Part shown: positions 1-9,480 of the stretch, piece after piece
How the letters are laid out: every line of letters begins with the position of its first letter
Numbering within the stretch: the stretch's first letter is position 1
Assembly: GCF_001611795.1 (NCBI RefSeq)
Contig: NZ_CP015098.1
Location: forward strand, 1,612,001-1,676,000
Length of the DNA stretch: 64,000 nt
Origin: Streptomyces qaidamensis
Lineage (GTDB): Bacteria; Actinomycetota; Actinomycetes; Streptomycetales; Streptomycetaceae
Direction: 5' to 3'
Notes under the pieces: generated by a model
Seen by the model: the letters and a program-made list of their open reading frames with translations, nothing else
The model's database searches: none
What the model was told of the DNA's origin: nothing
Program-made: the position numbers and the translations under genes

Positions 1-2413
1 CGTGCTCGTCGTGCATGGCGGGGTTCGGCGGCACGAGGAACACGTCGCCGCTGTCGCTGTCCGGGGCCGGGGTCGGGGCGAGCAGGGCGGCGGCGGTGCC
101 GACCGCCACGGCGGAGCGGGGCAGCAGTGCGGCGTCGCCCAGGGCCTCCCGGGCCCGGGCGTGGGAGTCCGGGTCGGTGATGATCACGCCGTCGACGAGT
201 TCGGGCCGGGCGGCCAGCACGCGGGCGTGGTCGGCCGGGTCGACGGCCTGGGCGAGGTAGCGCCAGCCGGGCAGCGCGGGGATGCCGTGCTCGCCGAGGA
301 ACTCGACCGTGGCCAGGACGTCCGGGCCGGGCGGCAGCAGCCCGCCGTCGCCGAGCGCGCCGAGGATCCGGGAGTCGTCGGCGGCGGCCGTACGCAGCTC
401 GAACAGCTGCCGCTCGGCGGAGGAGACGGCGTCGTCGAGCAGGTCGCGCAGATCGTCGGCGAAGCGGTCGAGTTCCTCGGCGGTGAGTCCCTGCTCGCCG
501 GAGGCCGACGGGGTGACCGGCTCGCTGTCCGTGCCGTGCCGGGGGTGCGGGATGCCCGGGCGTGGCTCCGGGGTCAGGCTGAGCAGTTCCGCCAGCCGCT
601 CCTCCCCCGCCAGTGCCTCAGCGGTGCGGCGCTCCGCCTCGTACGATCGCTCCGCCGCTGTCGCCGCGTCGGCCGCCCGGGCCGCGGTCAGTTCCGCGCG
701 GTTCTCGGTGGAAGCGGCTTCGCGGGCGTGCTCCGTGGCCCGGCGGGCCGCCTCGCGGGCCGAGTCCCATGCCGCGACGGCGGACTTCTCGGCGTCGCTG
801 GCGGCCAGGGCCGCCCGGGCCGGGTCGGCGTCGGGCGCGGAGTCGTCCAGCCAGCCGGCCCGGACCGCCTCGGCGGTCTCCTGCTCGACCTCGGCGAGGC
901 GCTGCTTGAGGTGGCCGACCTCGCTGCGGGCGCGCTGCGCCTGCGTGGCGGCGGCGGTGGAGTCGCGGTAGGCCGCGTCGCTGACCTCCTGGAGGGCGGC
1001 GGAGCGCTCCTCCTCCTCGTTGGCGTGGCTCTCCGCCTTCTCCGCGGCCGCGTGCAGGGCGCGCACGAGGTCGACGGCGGCCTTGGAGCGGGCGGCCAGC
1101 GCGGGCGCTGCGTCCCGCTCGGCCTCCTGGATCGCGGCGGACACGCGGGCGACGCGGTCGGAGGCGGCACGGTGGCGCAGCACGACCTCGGCGGCCTGCC
1201 AGGCGGCGTACAGGGTGCGCGCGTCGGCGAGTTCGCGCTTCTGCGCGGCGGCGGACTTCTCGGCCCCGGCGAGGGCCAGGGAGGCGTGCCGGTAGGCGAG
1301 TTCGGCGGAGATCAGCGCGCTGCGCTCGCGGGCCGCCTCGGCGTGCGTGACGGCGTACGCGGCGGCGGTGACCCGCTGGGCCAGGTCGGCGGCCCGGCCC
1401 CGTTCCCGCACACCGCGCGCGGACAGCCTGCGGGCCAGGGTCCGGGTACGGCGCTCGGCTCCGGCGTGGATGTCACGCGCGCGGGAGCGGGCCTCGGCGG
1501 CCTCCACGATCCGCCCGAGAAGATCGACGGACCCGGCGGTGAAGTCACGTTCGGCGATCAGTTCGGCGCGCCGGCCCAGCTTGTTGCCGAAGCCGCTGAC
1601 CAGGTCGGCGAGCCCGTCGGTGTCGCGGGTGTCGGTGACGGCCCGCAGCAGCAGATCGGTGAAGTCGGCGTCCTTCTTGACGGCGAAGAGACCGGCGGCC
1701 TCACCTTCGTCGGCGTTCATCTCGCGCTGGTAGCGGAAGAGTTCGGGGTCGAGTCCGAGGTCGCCGAGGTGCTCGATCCAGCGGTCGTGGATCTCCTCCC
1801 AGTGCACCTCCAGGTGCGGGTACGTCTTGCCCGCCTCCGTGAGGGCGTCCCGGAAGCCCTTCATGGTGCGGCGCCGCCCGCGCGCACTGGACTGGCCCTC
1901 GACCGGGGCCCGTACGGCGGTGGACTCGGCCACGGGGAGGCTGTCGAGGCTCAGTCCGGGCCCGGGGCGGAAGGAGTACCAGGCCTCTGCGAACTTCCGC
2001 GGGTCGTTGGAGACCTGCCGCCCGCGCCACTCGCTGACCTTGCCGACGACGACGCACTCGCCCGTCAGCACGTGCTGCCACTCCAGCGCGACGTGTCCGC
2101 AGTCGTCGGCGAGCAGGAACTTGCGCAGCACGCCGGAGCTGGCGCCGCCGAGGGTGTTGCGGTGACCCGGCAGCATCACGGAGAAGATCAGCTTGAGCAG
2201 CACCGACTTGCCGCCGCCGTTCTCCAGGAAGAGCACGCCGGCGGGCGCGGGCCGGCGGGGCGGGCCGACCGGCTCCTCCTCGAAGAACTCCGCCTGGGCG
2301 GGCGCGGGGTCGGGCACGATCTCGCCCACACCGCGCAGGTCAAGCACGGTGTCGGCGTAGCGCGCACCGGCGGGCCCGATCGAGTAGAGGCGGACCCGGG
2401 ACAGCTCGTACAT
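1..2413 (-). CDS. SMC/MukB-like coiled-coil ATPase, partial (C-terminus outside window)
   Basis: About 804 codons are visible from ATG 2413; the reading frame is still open at base 1, so the C-terminal ATPase half is missing. Residues 1-120 form an ATPase head with a P-loop, ENGGGKS at about 64-70. After about residue 230 the protein is a long Ala/Glu/Arg-rich stretch of coiled-coil character. This is the architecture of SMC, MukB and JetC proteins, which entrap or extrude DNA. The gene lies 37 bp after the winged-helix-like gene and is the third gene of a leftward operon. The P-loop has three consecutive glycines and does not look like the TIGR02680 version, so I call it condensin-like by architecture and context only. 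A standalone RecN/SbcC-type ATPase is the alternative. Confidence 0.7.
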   Translation of the reverse strand, partial: MYELSRVRLYSIGPAGARYADTVLDLRGVGEIVPDPAPAQAEFFEEEPVGPPRRPAPAGVLFLENGGGKSVLLKLIFSVMLPGHRNTLGGASSGVLRKFLLADDCGHVALEWQHVLTGECVVVGKVSEWRGRQVSNDPRKFAEAWYSFRPGPGLSLDSLPVAESTAVRAPVEGQSSARGRRRTMKGFRDALTEAGKTYPHLEVHWEEIHDRWIEHLGDLGLDPELFRYQREMNADEGEAAGLFAVKKDADFTDLLLRAVTDTRDTDGLADLVSGFGNKLGRRAELIAERDFTAGSVDLLGRIVEAAEARSRARDIHAGAERRTRTLARRLSARGVRERGRAADLAQRVTAAAYAVTHAEAARERSALISAELAYRHASLALAGAEKSAAAQKRELADARTLYAAWQAAEVVLRHRAASDRVARVSAAIQEAERDAAPALAARSKAAVDLVRALHAAAEKAESHANEEEERSAALQEVSDAAYRDSTAAATQAQRARSEVGHLKQRLAEVEQETAEAVRAGWLDDSAPDADPARAALAASDAEKSAVAAWDSAREAARRATEHAREAASTENRAELTAARAADAATAAERSYEAERRTAEALAGEERLAELLSLTPEPRPGIPHPRHGTDSEPVTPSASGEQGLTAEELDRFADDLRDLLDDAVSSAERQLFELRTAAADDSRILGALGDGGLLPPGPDVLATVEFLGEHGIPALPGWRYLAQAVDPADHARVLAARPELVDGVIITDPDSHARAREALGDAALLPRSAVAVGTAAALLAPTPAPDSDSGDVFLVPPNPAMHDEH

Positions 2414-2450
2414 GGCGGACTCTCGTAAGTCTTCGTCAGGTGGGGGGAGT

Positions 2451-3332
2451 TCAGGAGGAGTGGAACGGCAGCCCGGCGTCGGCGGCCAGCTCCAGGTCGT
2501 CGCCCTCCTCGGGGGGCAGCAGCGTCGGTGTGCCGTCGGTGACCGGGACGACGCCCAGTTCCAGCAGCTCGGCCAGGGCGGCGCTGCCGGCCAGGTCGCG
2601 GACCTGGAGCTGGTAGCGGGCGGTCGTGCGGTACGTGCCGCCGTGGTCGTCGCCGGTGCGCTGGAGGAATCCGGAGTCGGTGAGGAACGCGACGGCCTTG
2701 GCGACGATGCCGGTGGTCGAACCGGCGAGCCGGCGCGCGTCCTTGGTGGCGCCGGTGGCGCTGCGCCGCACCCAGATCCGCCAGGCGGCCTCCAGGCCGG
2801 GTGCGTCGGTCGCCGGGTCGGTGTTCTCGCCCTGTTCCTCGGCGCGCTCCTCCAGGCGACGGCAGGCCTGGCGCACGAAGGCGTCGACGCCGTTGACCGT
2901 GACGCGGCCGATGTAGCCGTCGTCGGCGAGGTCCTCGGGGCGCGGGAACGCCATGGCGGCGACGGCGAGATGTGCGAGACCGTGCAGGAACCGGTCGCCG
3001 CCGTCGGCGGACGTACGACGCGCGTAGTCGCCCATGCGGACGGCGAACACCGAGTCCTCCGCGGCGGTCACGGCCATGCCCGCGCGCGGGGACACCTCCA
3101 GGACGATCAGCCCCAGACCGGTCGCCACGGCGTCCGCGAGCCGCGCGAACGGCGGGTCCTCGCGGTAGCGCCGCAGCAGGTCGGCGTACTCCTGGTCACG
3201 GGCGGGCTGCAGCTTGGGCTGCAGGCCGAAGGACACGAGCCGAGCCGCGTCGGCGGCGTCGGCGGGAGTGACGGCCGCGCCGGCCGCCGGGGCCGGTCCG
3301 TCCGGCTCGCTCCATTCGACATGCTCGCTCAC
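2451..3332 (-). CDS. condensin-accessory-like protein (MksE/JetB-like), hypothetical
   Basis: 293 aa. The chosen start is GTG 3332 because AAGGAG sits 8 bases upstream; another GTG 21 bases earlier has no such site. The N-terminal 40 residues are Ala/Pro rich, the middle is helical, and about residues 195-240 (IVAKAVAFLTDSGFL, then a short beta hairpin) look like a winged helix. Small winged-helix proteins encoded between a kleisin and an SMC ATPase are the KITE/MksE/JetB subunits. The gene is sandwiched at 31 and 37 bp between the other two, so a three-subunit complex is likely. I recognise no named Pfam family with certainty; the assignment rests on size, fold impression and position. Confidence 0.65.
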   Translation of the reverse strand: MSEHVEWSEPDGPAPAAGAAVTPADAADAARLVSFGLQPKLQPARDQEYADLLRRYREDPPFARLADAVATGLGLIVLEVSPRAGMAVTAAEDSVFAVRMGDYARRTSADGGDRFLHGLAHLAVAAMAFPRPEDLADDGYIGRVTVNGVDAFVRQACRRLEERAEEQGENTDPATDAPGLEAAWRIWVRRSATGATKDARRLAGSTTGIVAKAVAFLTDSGFLQRTGDDHGGTYRTTARYQLQVRDLAGSAALAELLELGVVPVTDGTPTLLPPEEGDDLELAADAGLPFHSS

Positions 3333-3363
3333 GGTCGGGACTCCTTGTGCCACTCGTACTGAC

Positions 3364-4890
3364 TCATGCTGCTTCCGTCCGGTCCGCCGCCATCCCCGCC
3401 GCGTCCAGCAGTGCGGTGCCGACGATCAGGTCCGCTCCGCCGAACTCCGGGTCGTCGAGCTCGGTCCCGTCGTCCACGGCGAACAGCAGCTTCTGCTCGC
3501 CCTGGCGATAGGCCGTACCGACCGGCGGGCTGGCGGCGTGCACCGCCAGCAGGGCCACCAGGTAGGGCAGCTCGGGGTCCTGCCGCCGGGCCTCGGCGAG
3601 GAGCCCCGACAACCGGCGCGGCGCGTCCGCCGGCAGGTCGAGCAGCTCTTGCGCCGCCGCCATCTGCTCCTCGCTGAACCGGCTGTCGTCCGGCGTGGCG
3701 ATGAGGTCCGGCTCCGGCATCTCCGCACCCAGGTGCTCCCGCTCCGCCGGCGGCGTCAGCAGTATGTCGACCAGGTCGCCGACCCGCACGGACACCGGCG
3801 TGCGCAGCCCGGTGCCGCGGCCGAAGAAGGCGTCGGTGACGCGGACGGCCTGCTCCAGCGGCAGTGGCAGCACGGGCGAGAGGAGATGCCCGTACAGGTC
3901 TGTCCCCGAGGTCGTCATCGGAGTGGCGAAGGCCTGCCGGTCCTGCTCGGCGCGGAACAGCGGCCCGGCTTCCAGCAGCCGGGACTGCAGCTGTGTGTGC
4001 CGGCGGATGCAGTCCTTGACGATGTCCACGAGCTCGGCGGCGCGGCGCTTCTGCTCGGGATCCTCGGACTCGTCGCGCGCCTTGCGGATGTTGGTGAGGA
4101 TCGCGTTCTCGTGGCGGTAGCGGTCGGCGACGTGCTCCAGCGCCTCGGCGATCATGTCGGGCACGGTGCTGAGCCAGTCCACCGCGCGCACGTTGCGCCG
4201 GGTCGCGTCCAGGGCGCGGCGCAGGGTCTCCGAGTACTGCACGGTGCGGTAGCGGGCCTGTTCGGCCGCGAGCTGGGCGTCGGCGAGCCGGCCGCGGCTG
4301 ATCAGCACTTCCAGCTTGACCTCGGCGGCGATCTGCGCACTGGTGACGTCCGTGTCGAGGGCGCCGACGAGGACGTTGACCGCCTCGTCCGTCGTACGGA
4401 GGTAGACCGTGCCGCCGGGGCCGGGGACCTCCTCGATCAGCTTGAAGTCGTAGTCGCGGCGCACATACGTGCCGTCCGCGCCGAACGTGCCGTACACCGC
4501 GCGGAAGCCGCGGTCGACGCTGCCGACGTTGATCAGGTTCTCCAGGACCCAGCGGGCCACCCGCTCGTGCTCGGCGGCGGGCCGCTGGGCGGCCTGGGCG
4601 GCGATGCGCGGGATGAGGCGGGCGACGATCTGGTCGTGGTCCGCGCCCGTGTCGAAGTCCATGTTGAGGGTGACCAGGTCGATGGCCGCGAGGGCGACCT
4701 CCGCCATGCCGTACACCGAGTACTCGCCGGCCAGGTTGGCCTTGCGGGCGTCCAGGTCGTGCAGCGGCGCGGTGCAGGCGAGCGCACGCAGCCGCCGCGC
4801 CAGGCCCTCGTCGGCGGCCGGCCCCGGGGCGGGGCGCGGCCCCGCGCTGAGCTGGGGCGGAACGCTGTCCGTCGATGCAGGCGAAGTCAC
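3364..4890 (-). CDS. kleisin-like protein (MksF/JetA-like), hypothetical
   Basis: About 508 aa from GTG 4890; a TTG 33 bases further upstream is an alternative, and neither has a strong ribosome site. The protein has an N-terminal helical domain, a central long helical stretch around residues 200-300 (DATRRNVRAVDWLSTVPDMI, then a charged DESEDPEQKRR segment) and a more acidic C-terminal domain. This matches the build of MukF/MksF/JetA kleisins that bridge SMC ATPase heads. It is the first gene of the leftward operon, which supports a kleisin, KITE, SMC order. No enzyme motif is visible. Function is inferred from layout. Confidence 0.65.
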   Translation of the reverse strand: MTSPASTDSVPPQLSAGPRPAPGPAADEGLARRLRALACTAPLHDLDARKANLAGEYSVYGMAEVALAAIDLVTLNMDFDTGADHDQIVARLIPRIAAQAAQRPAAEHERVARWVLENLINVGSVDRGFRAVYGTFGADGTYVRRDYDFKLIEEVPGPGGTVYLRTTDEAVNVLVGALDTDVTSAQIAAEVKLEVLISRGRLADAQLAAEQARYRTVQYSETLRRALDATRRNVRAVDWLSTVPDMIAEALEHVADRYRHENAILTNIRKARDESEDPEQKRRAAELVDIVKDCIRRHTQLQSRLLEAGPLFRAEQDRQAFATPMTTSGTDLYGHLLSPVLPLPLEQAVRVTDAFFGRGTGLRTPVSVRVGDLVDILLTPPAEREHLGAEMPEPDLIATPDDSRFSEEQMAAAQELLDLPADAPRRLSGLLAEARRQDPELPYLVALLAVHAASPPVGTAYRQGEQKLLFAVDDGTELDDPEFGGADLIVGTALLDAAGMAADRTEAA

Positions 4891-4952
4891 GGTGCACAGA
4901 CTAGGTCCTGGGTCTGACAACAACCCAAACGACGCGGTACGCCCCCCTGCGC

Positions 4953-5109
4953 CGCCGCCCTCACCCGCCCTCGGCCACCGCCTTCACCCCTCGACCGCCG
5001 CCCTCATCCGCCCTCGGCCGCCGCCTTCACCCCTCGCCCGCCCCCCTCCCCCGCCTTCCCCCCTCGACCGCCACCCTCACCCGCCCTCGGCCGCCGCCTT
5101 CACCCGTCC
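4953..5109. repeat. imperfect 43-bp tandem repeat
   Basis: Two nearly identical 43-bp units (4953-4995, 4996-5038) are followed by a shortened 30-bp unit (5039-5068) and a fourth partial unit (5069-5109). Each unit alternates CGCCCTC and CACCCCTC blocks, with strong C bias on the plus strand. The last unit runs over the stop codon of the GntR gene, so the array starts at that gene's 3' end and fills the gap to the condensin-like operon's promoter region. Confidence 0.8.
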
Positions 5110-5795
5110 TCGCCGACCCGCCGCCGGTACACCTCCACCACACGCTCCAGCGAGTCGTCGAGGTACCCGGCGAGCAGACGCTCGGCCTTCCCCCGGTCCC
5201 CCGCCTGAAGAGCCTCCAGAATCGCGACATTTCGCGCGATGTACGGCTCGTGCAGGCGCTGCGGCTCGTCCACCACATGGAAGGCCAGCCGCAGTTCGGC
5301 GAAGACGCTGCGCATCAGCTCGGCGGTGCGCTCGCTCGCGGCGAGAGCGACCAGTTCCCGGTGGAAGTGGATGTTGGCCGTACCCACACCCTTCCAGTCA
5401 CCTTCCCGGGCCGCCCGGCGCCCCTCCTCCACGGCGTCGGCGAGCCCGTCGAGGCCGTACGGGGGCTCGCCCAGACCGCGCACGACGGCGCACTCGACCA
5501 GCCGCCGGGTGCGGTAGATGTCCTCGACGTCCTCCACGGTCAGGACCCGGACGAAGACGCCCCGGTTCAGCTCGTGGACGAGCAGTCGCTCGTGCGTGAG
5601 CAGCCGGAACGCCTCGCGCAGCGTGTTGCGGGAGACGCCGAGGGCGCCGCCGATGCTGTCCTCCGACAGGCGGGTGCCAGGAGGGAAGTAGCCCTCGGCG
5701 ATACGGCTCCTGAGGATGTCCGAGACCCGCTCCGCGGTACTGGTGCGCCCCAGGAGAGCCCGGTCGTCGGCGAGGTCCTTCAGCTGCTCTGCCAT
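5100..5795 (-). CDS. GntR-family regulator, FadR/FCD type
   Basis: 231 aa. Residues about 15-80 are a GntR winged helix (ERVSDILRSRIAEG, then LGVSRNTLREAFRLL), and the rest is an all-helical FCD effector domain with metal-binding-type histidines (IHFHREL near the middle). The start is ATG 5795; its ribosome site is weak. It is divergent from the 5-oxoproline operon with a 171-bp spacer containing a palindrome typical of FCD regulators. It is therefore likely the local repressor of that operon, responding to 5-oxoproline or a related acid. The effector is inferred. Confidence 0.88.
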   Translation of the reverse strand: MAEQLKDLADDRALLGRTSTAERVSDILRSRIAEGYFPPGTRLSEDSIGGALGVSRNTLREAFRLLTHERLLVHELNRGVFVRVLTVEDVEDIYRTRRLVECAVVRGLGEPPYGLDGLADAVEEGRRAAREGDWKGVGTANIHFHRELVALAASERTAELMRSVFAELRLAFHVVDEPQRLHEPYIARNVAILEALQAGDRGKAERLLAGYLDDSLERVVEVYRRRVGEDG

Positions 5796-5844
5796 GCCGG
5801 AATTCAATCGCAGATCCCAAGAACGAACCAACATGGGTATTGAG

Positions 5845-5861
5845 GGATCGTTGAACAATCC
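5845..5861. promoter_or_regulatory. probable GntR operator
   Basis: GGATCGTTGAACAATCC is a 17-bp palindrome about the central G with one mismatched pair. It lies between the divergent gntR and MFS genes, where a GntR/FCD repressor would bind. FCD operators usually carry GT-N(1-3)-AC cores, as here. Function is inferred. Confidence 0.6.
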
Positions 5862-5966
5862 TCTACGGTGCTGTGCACGGCGTCGCTCCCCCACCGCGGC
5901 GCCGACCGCTTCCGCACGGCACGGCTCACCCCGAAGCACCCTCCGTCCTCCCTCTGCGAGGTGCCC

Positions 5967-7268
5967 ATGAGCACGACCCCTCCACCGCAGGCCCTGACCG
6001 ACGACACACGCCCCGCGAGCCCCGAACGCACCTCGGACGACGGGGCGTTCGGCTGGCTGCGGGCGCTGGGCCCGCGCGGCCGCCGCGCCTTCGCCGGTGC
6101 CTTCGGCGGCTATGCCCTGGACTCGTACGACTACTTCACGCTGCCGCTGAGCATGGTCGCGCTGTCCGCCTACTTCGGCCTGAACAGCGGTCAGACGGGC
6201 CTCTTCACGACGGTCACCCTGGTGGTCTCCGCGGTCGGCGGCGCCCTCGCGGGCGTCCTGGCGGACCGTGTCGGCCGGGTGAAGGCGCTGATGGTCACGG
6301 TGATCACCTACGCGGTGTTCACCGTCGCCTGCGGTTTCGCGCCCAACTACGAGACCCTGCTGGTCTTCCGCGCCCTCCAGGGGCTCGGCTTCGGCGGCGA
6401 GTGGGCGGTCGGCGCGATCCTGGTCGCCGAGTACGCGAGCGCCAAGCACCGGGGCCGGACGCTCGGCGCGATCCAGAGCTCCTGGGCGGTCGGCTGGGGC
6501 ATGGCCGTGATCGCCTACACCGTCATCTTCTCGGTGGCCGGCGACGACCTGGCCTGGCGCATCATGTTCTGGACCGGGGCGCTGCCCGCTCTGCTCGTCG
6601 TCTGGCTGCGGCGCAGTGTGCACGACGCCCCCGAGGCGGCCGCCGCGCGTGAACAGAGCGCGGAGAAGGGCTCGTTCACGGCCATCTTCAAGCCCGGCCT
6701 GCTGCGGGTCACGATCTTCGCCGGACTGCTGTCGACCGGCGTCCAGGGCGGCTACTACACGCTGGCCACGTGGGTTCCGACGTATCTGAAGTCCGAGCGC
6801 GACCTGTCGGTCGTCGGCACCGGCGGCTATCTGACGCTCCTCATATCGGGCGCGTTCCTCGGCTACCTGACCGGCGGTTATCTCACGGACAAGCTGGGCA
6901 GGCGGCGCAACATCTGGCTCTTCGCCCTGCTCTCCGCGCTCTGCATCCTGGCGTACGCGAACATCCCCAGCGGTGCCAACACCCTGCTCCTGGTGCTCGG
7001 TTTCCCGCTCGGGTTCTGCATGTCGGCGATCTTCAGCGGCTTCGGGTCCTACCTGAGCGAGCTGTACCCGACTGCGGTGCGCGGGACCGGGCAGGGATTC
7101 ACGTACAACACCGGCCGCGCCGTGGGCGCCGTGTTCCCGACGACGGTCGGGTTCCTGGCCGACAGCTGGGGCGTCGGCGGCGCGCTGGTCTTCGGTGCGA
7201 TCGGCTACGGCATCGCGGCGCTCGCGCTGCTGGGCCTGCCGGAGACGCGCGGAAAGGAGCTCGCGTGA
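5967..7268 (+). CDS. MFS transporter, probable 5-oxoproline or organic-acid permease
   Basis: 433 aa with about 12 membrane segments. The MFS loop 2-3 signature is visible as [12 protein letters not shown], with [13 protein letters not shown] further on, typical of the metabolite:H+ symporter (sialate/shikimate-like) branch. ATG 5967 follows GAGG. Its stop overlaps the next gene's GTG by 4 bases, so it is translationally coupled to the DUF1445 and pxp genes. Context suggests it imports 5-oxoproline or a similar acid; the substrate is inferred. Confidence 0.85.
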   Translation: MSTTPPPQALTDDTRPASPERTSDDGAFGWLRALGPRGRRAFAGAFGGYALDSYDYFTLPLSMVALSAYFGLNSGQTGLFTTVTLVVSAVGGALAGVLADRVGRVKALMVTVITYAVFTVACGFAPNYETLLVFRALQGLGFGGEWAVGAILVAEYASAKHRGRTLGAIQSSWAVGWGMAVIAYTVIFSVAGDDLAWRIMFWTGALPALLVVWLRRSVHDAPEAAAAREQSAEKGSFTAIFKPGLLRVTIFAGLLSTGVQGGYYTLATWVPTYLKSERDLSVVGTGGYLTLLISGAFLGYLTGGYLTDKLGRRRNIWLFALLSALCILAYANIPSGANTLLLVLGFPLGFCMSAIFSGFGSYLSELYPTAVRGTGQGFTYNTGRAVGAVFPTTVGFLADSWGVGGALVFGAIGYGIAALALLGLPETRGKELA

Positions 7269-8092
7269 ACCGCACGAGTACCGATGACCGCCCCCTGCTC
7301 CTCGTCGACGAGCACGCGCGCGCGTGGAGCCCCGGAACGGCCCGGTCCCGCTTCCGGGCGGGCCTGACCGGCCCCACGGCCGGGGTCGCGGCGGGCCACA
7401 CCCAGGTCAACCTGATCTCGGTGCCCGCCGACTGGGCCTACGACATGCTGCTGTTCTGCCAGCGCAACCCCAAGCCCTGCCCGGTCCTCGACGTCACGGA
7501 CGCCGGCTCCTGGACGACCGTGCTCGCCGAGGGCGCGGACCTGCGCACCGACCTGCCGCGCTACCGCGTGTGGCGGGACGGCGAGCTGGTGGACGAACCG
7601 ACGGACGTGCGCGCGTACTGGCGGGACGACCTGGTGTCGTTCCTCATCGGATGCAGCTTCACCTTCGAGTGGGCGCTGGGCGAGGCGGGCGTGCCGATGC
7701 GCCACGTCGAGCAGGGGCGCAACGTCCCGATGTACGTGACGAGCCGGCAGTGCCGTCCGGCGGGGCGGCTGCACGGCCCGCTGGTGGTGTCCATGCGGCC
7801 GGTGCCGCCCCAGCAGCTGGCGGCGGCGCTCCGGGAGAGCAGTCTCATGCCGGCGGTGCACGGCAGCCCCGTGCACTGTGGTGACCCCTCGGGTCTCGGC
7901 ATCGACGACCTCGGCCGCCCCGACTTCGGGGACGCGGTGGACGCCGAGCCGGACGACATCCCGGTCTTCTGGGCCTGCGGAGTGACCCCGCAGGCGGCCG
8001 TGATGGCCTCGCGTCCGCCGTTCGCCCTCACGCACGCCCCGGGGCAGATGTTCCTCACCGACGCCCGCGACGAGCAGTACCGCGTGGCCTGA
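7265..8092 (+). CDS. DUF1445 putative hydro-lyase (D-glutamate cyclase-like)
   Basis: 275 aa, starting at GTG 7265 inside the preceding stop (GTGA). Family features include an N-terminal [11 protein letters not shown], the central [13 protein letters not shown] with its cysteine, and the C-terminal [13 protein letters not shown]1445 proteins are annotated as hydro-lyases, and relatives act as D-glutamate cyclases interconverting D-glutamate and 5-oxo-D-proline. Co-translation with pxpABC fits a role in feeding or clearing 5-oxoproline. The exact reaction is inferred. Confidence 0.85.
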   Translation: MNRTSTDDRPLLLVDEHARAWSPGTARSRFRAGLTGPTAGVAAGHTQVNLISVPADWAYDMLLFCQRNPKPCPVLDVTDAGSWTTVLAEGADLRTDLPRYRVWRDGELVDEPTDVRAYWRDDLVSFLIGCSFTFEWALGEAGVPMRHVEQGRNVPMYVTSRQCRPAGRLHGPLVVSMRPVPPQQLAAALRESSLMPAVHGSPVHCGDPSGLGIDDLGRPDFGDAVDAEPDDIPVFWACGVTPQAAVMASRPPFALTHAPGQMFLTDARDEQYRVA

Positions 8093-8107
8093 CAGGAGAC
8101 ACGGCAC

Positions 8108-8866
8108 ATGACCTCGATCGACCTGAACGCCGACCTCGGTGAGGGCTTCGGCCGCTGGCGGCTCACCGACGACGAACGGCTGCTGTCCGTCGTCACCAGC
8201 GCCAACGTGGCCTGCGGCTTCCACGCCGGGGACGCGGTCACCATGCGCCGGGTGTGTGAGCTGGCAGCCGCGCGCGGGGTCCGCATCGGCGCCCAGGTGT
8301 CCTACCGGGACCTGGCCGGGTTCGGGCGGCGCGCGATGGACGTGCCGCCCGCCGAGCTGGCGGCGGAAGTCGCCTACCAGATCGGCGCGTTGGAGGTCTT
8401 CGCGCGCGCGGCCGGCGCCCGCGTCGCCTACGTGAAACCGCACGGCGCGCTCTACAACCGGGTCGTGCACGACGAGGAGCAGGCCGCCGCGGTCGTCGAC
8501 GGCGTGCTCCTCGCGGACGCCGCGCTGCCCGTGCTCGGGCTGCCCGGCTCGCGCCTGCTGGAGCTGGCCGGGAAGGCCGGACTGCCGGTCGTCACCGAGG
8601 CGTTCGCGGACCGGGCGTACACCGATGAGGGCACCCTGGTGCCGCGCACGCTGGAGGGCGCCGTGGTCACCGACCCGGACGCCGTCGTGGAGCGATCCCT
8701 GGGCCTGGCCCGTTCCGGAGAGGTCGTCTCCCGCTCGGGCACGCGCATCGAGGTACGCGCGCGTTCCCTGTGCCTGCACGGCGACACCCCCGGTGCGGTG
8801 GAGCTGGCGCGCCGGGTGCGGGAGCGGCTGGAGACGTCGGGCGTCCGGGTGGAGGCCTTCGCATGA
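8108..8866 (+). CDS. pxpA: 5-oxoprolinase subunit A (LamB/YcsF family)
   Basis: 252 aa. The family opening DLNADLGEGFG, the motif NVACGFHAGD and the conserved KPHGALYN are all present. PxpA works with PxpB and PxpC in ATP-dependent cleavage of 5-oxoproline to glutamate in the cytoplasm. CAGGAGAC lies just before ATG 8108. The end overlaps pxpB by 4 bases (ATGA). Length is normal for the family. Confidence 0.93.
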   Translation: MTSIDLNADLGEGFGRWRLTDDERLLSVVTSANVACGFHAGDAVTMRRVCELAAARGVRIGAQVSYRDLAGFGRRAMDVPPAELAAEVAYQIGALEVFARAAGARVAYVKPHGALYNRVVHDEEQAAAVVDGVLLADAALPVLGLPGSRLLELAGKAGLPVVTEAFADRAYTDEGTLVPRTLEGAVVTDPDAVVERSLGLARSGEVVSRSGTRIEVRARSLCLHGDTPGAVELARRVRERLETSGVRVEAFA

Positions 8867-9480
8867 AGGTCCTGCCCGTCGGCGAGGACGCCCTGCTCGT
8901 CGAGGTCTCCTCGGGCGACGAGGCCCAGGCCCTGCACGCGGAGCTGCTGCGGCGCCGCGCGGAGGGAACGCTGTCGGTCCGCGAGATCGTGCCCGCGGCC
9001 CGCACGGTCCTCCTCGACGGCCTCGACGCCCCCGCCCGGCTGGCCGCCGAACTGACCGCCGCCGACCTGCCGGCCGCTCCCCCACGCGCGCGTGACGTGG
9101 TGGAGATCCCGGTCCGCTACGACGGTCCGGACCTGGCCGAGGTCGCCGCGCACTGGGGCGTGCCGGTGCGGGAGGTCGCCCGTATCCACGGCGACACCGA
9201 GTTCCGGGTGGCCTTCTGCGGCTTCGCCCCCGGCTTCGGCTACCTCACCGGGCTGCCGCCGCGCTACGACGTCCCGCGCCGGGCCACTCCGCGCACGGCC
9301 GTCCCGGCCGGGTCGGTCGCCCTGGCGGGCCCGTACACGGGCGTGTACCCACGCTCCTCGCCGGGCGGCTGGCAGCTGATCGGCACCACGGACGCCGTGC
9401 TGTGGGACCACGCGCGCGTGCCGGCCGCGCTGCTGTCACCGGGCACGCCGGTGCGGTTCGTCCCCGAGGCGGGGTCATGA
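8863..9480 (+). CDS. pxpB: 5-oxoprolinase subunit B (KipI-like)
   Basis: 205 aa. The C-terminal cyclophilin-like domain carries the KipI/PxpB signatures FCGFAPGFGYLTGL and GSVALAGPYTGVYP. It forms a heteromer with PxpC and PxpA for 5-oxoproline hydrolysis; homologs were first named as a KinA inhibitor in Bacillus, which is less likely here given the intact pxpABC set. The ATG at 8863 lies within the pxpA stop, and the TGA at the end overlaps the start of pxpC. Confidence 0.92.
   Translation: MKVLPVGEDALLVEVSSGDEAQALHAELLRRRAEGTLSVREIVPAARTVLLDGLDAPARLAAELTAADLPAAPPRARDVVEIPVRYDGPDLAEVAAHWGVPVREVARIHGDTEFRVAFCGFAPGFGYLTGLPPRYDVPRRATPRTAVPAGSVALAGPYTGVYPRSSPGGWQLIGTTDAVLWDHARVPAALLSPGTPVRFVPEAGS

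Noticed and set aside
2..2428. Long plus-strand open frame antisense to the coiled-coil ATPase
   Set aside because: It is the mirror of the minus-strand gene in high-GC DNA; its residues are Gly/Arg/Val rich without any domain, while the minus strand gives a P-loop and coiled coil.
3214..4917. 567-codon plus-strand frame opposite the kleisin-like gene
   Set aside because: Gly/Arg/His-rich shadow translation with no domain; the opposite strand has a coherent protein with ribosome sites and spacing.
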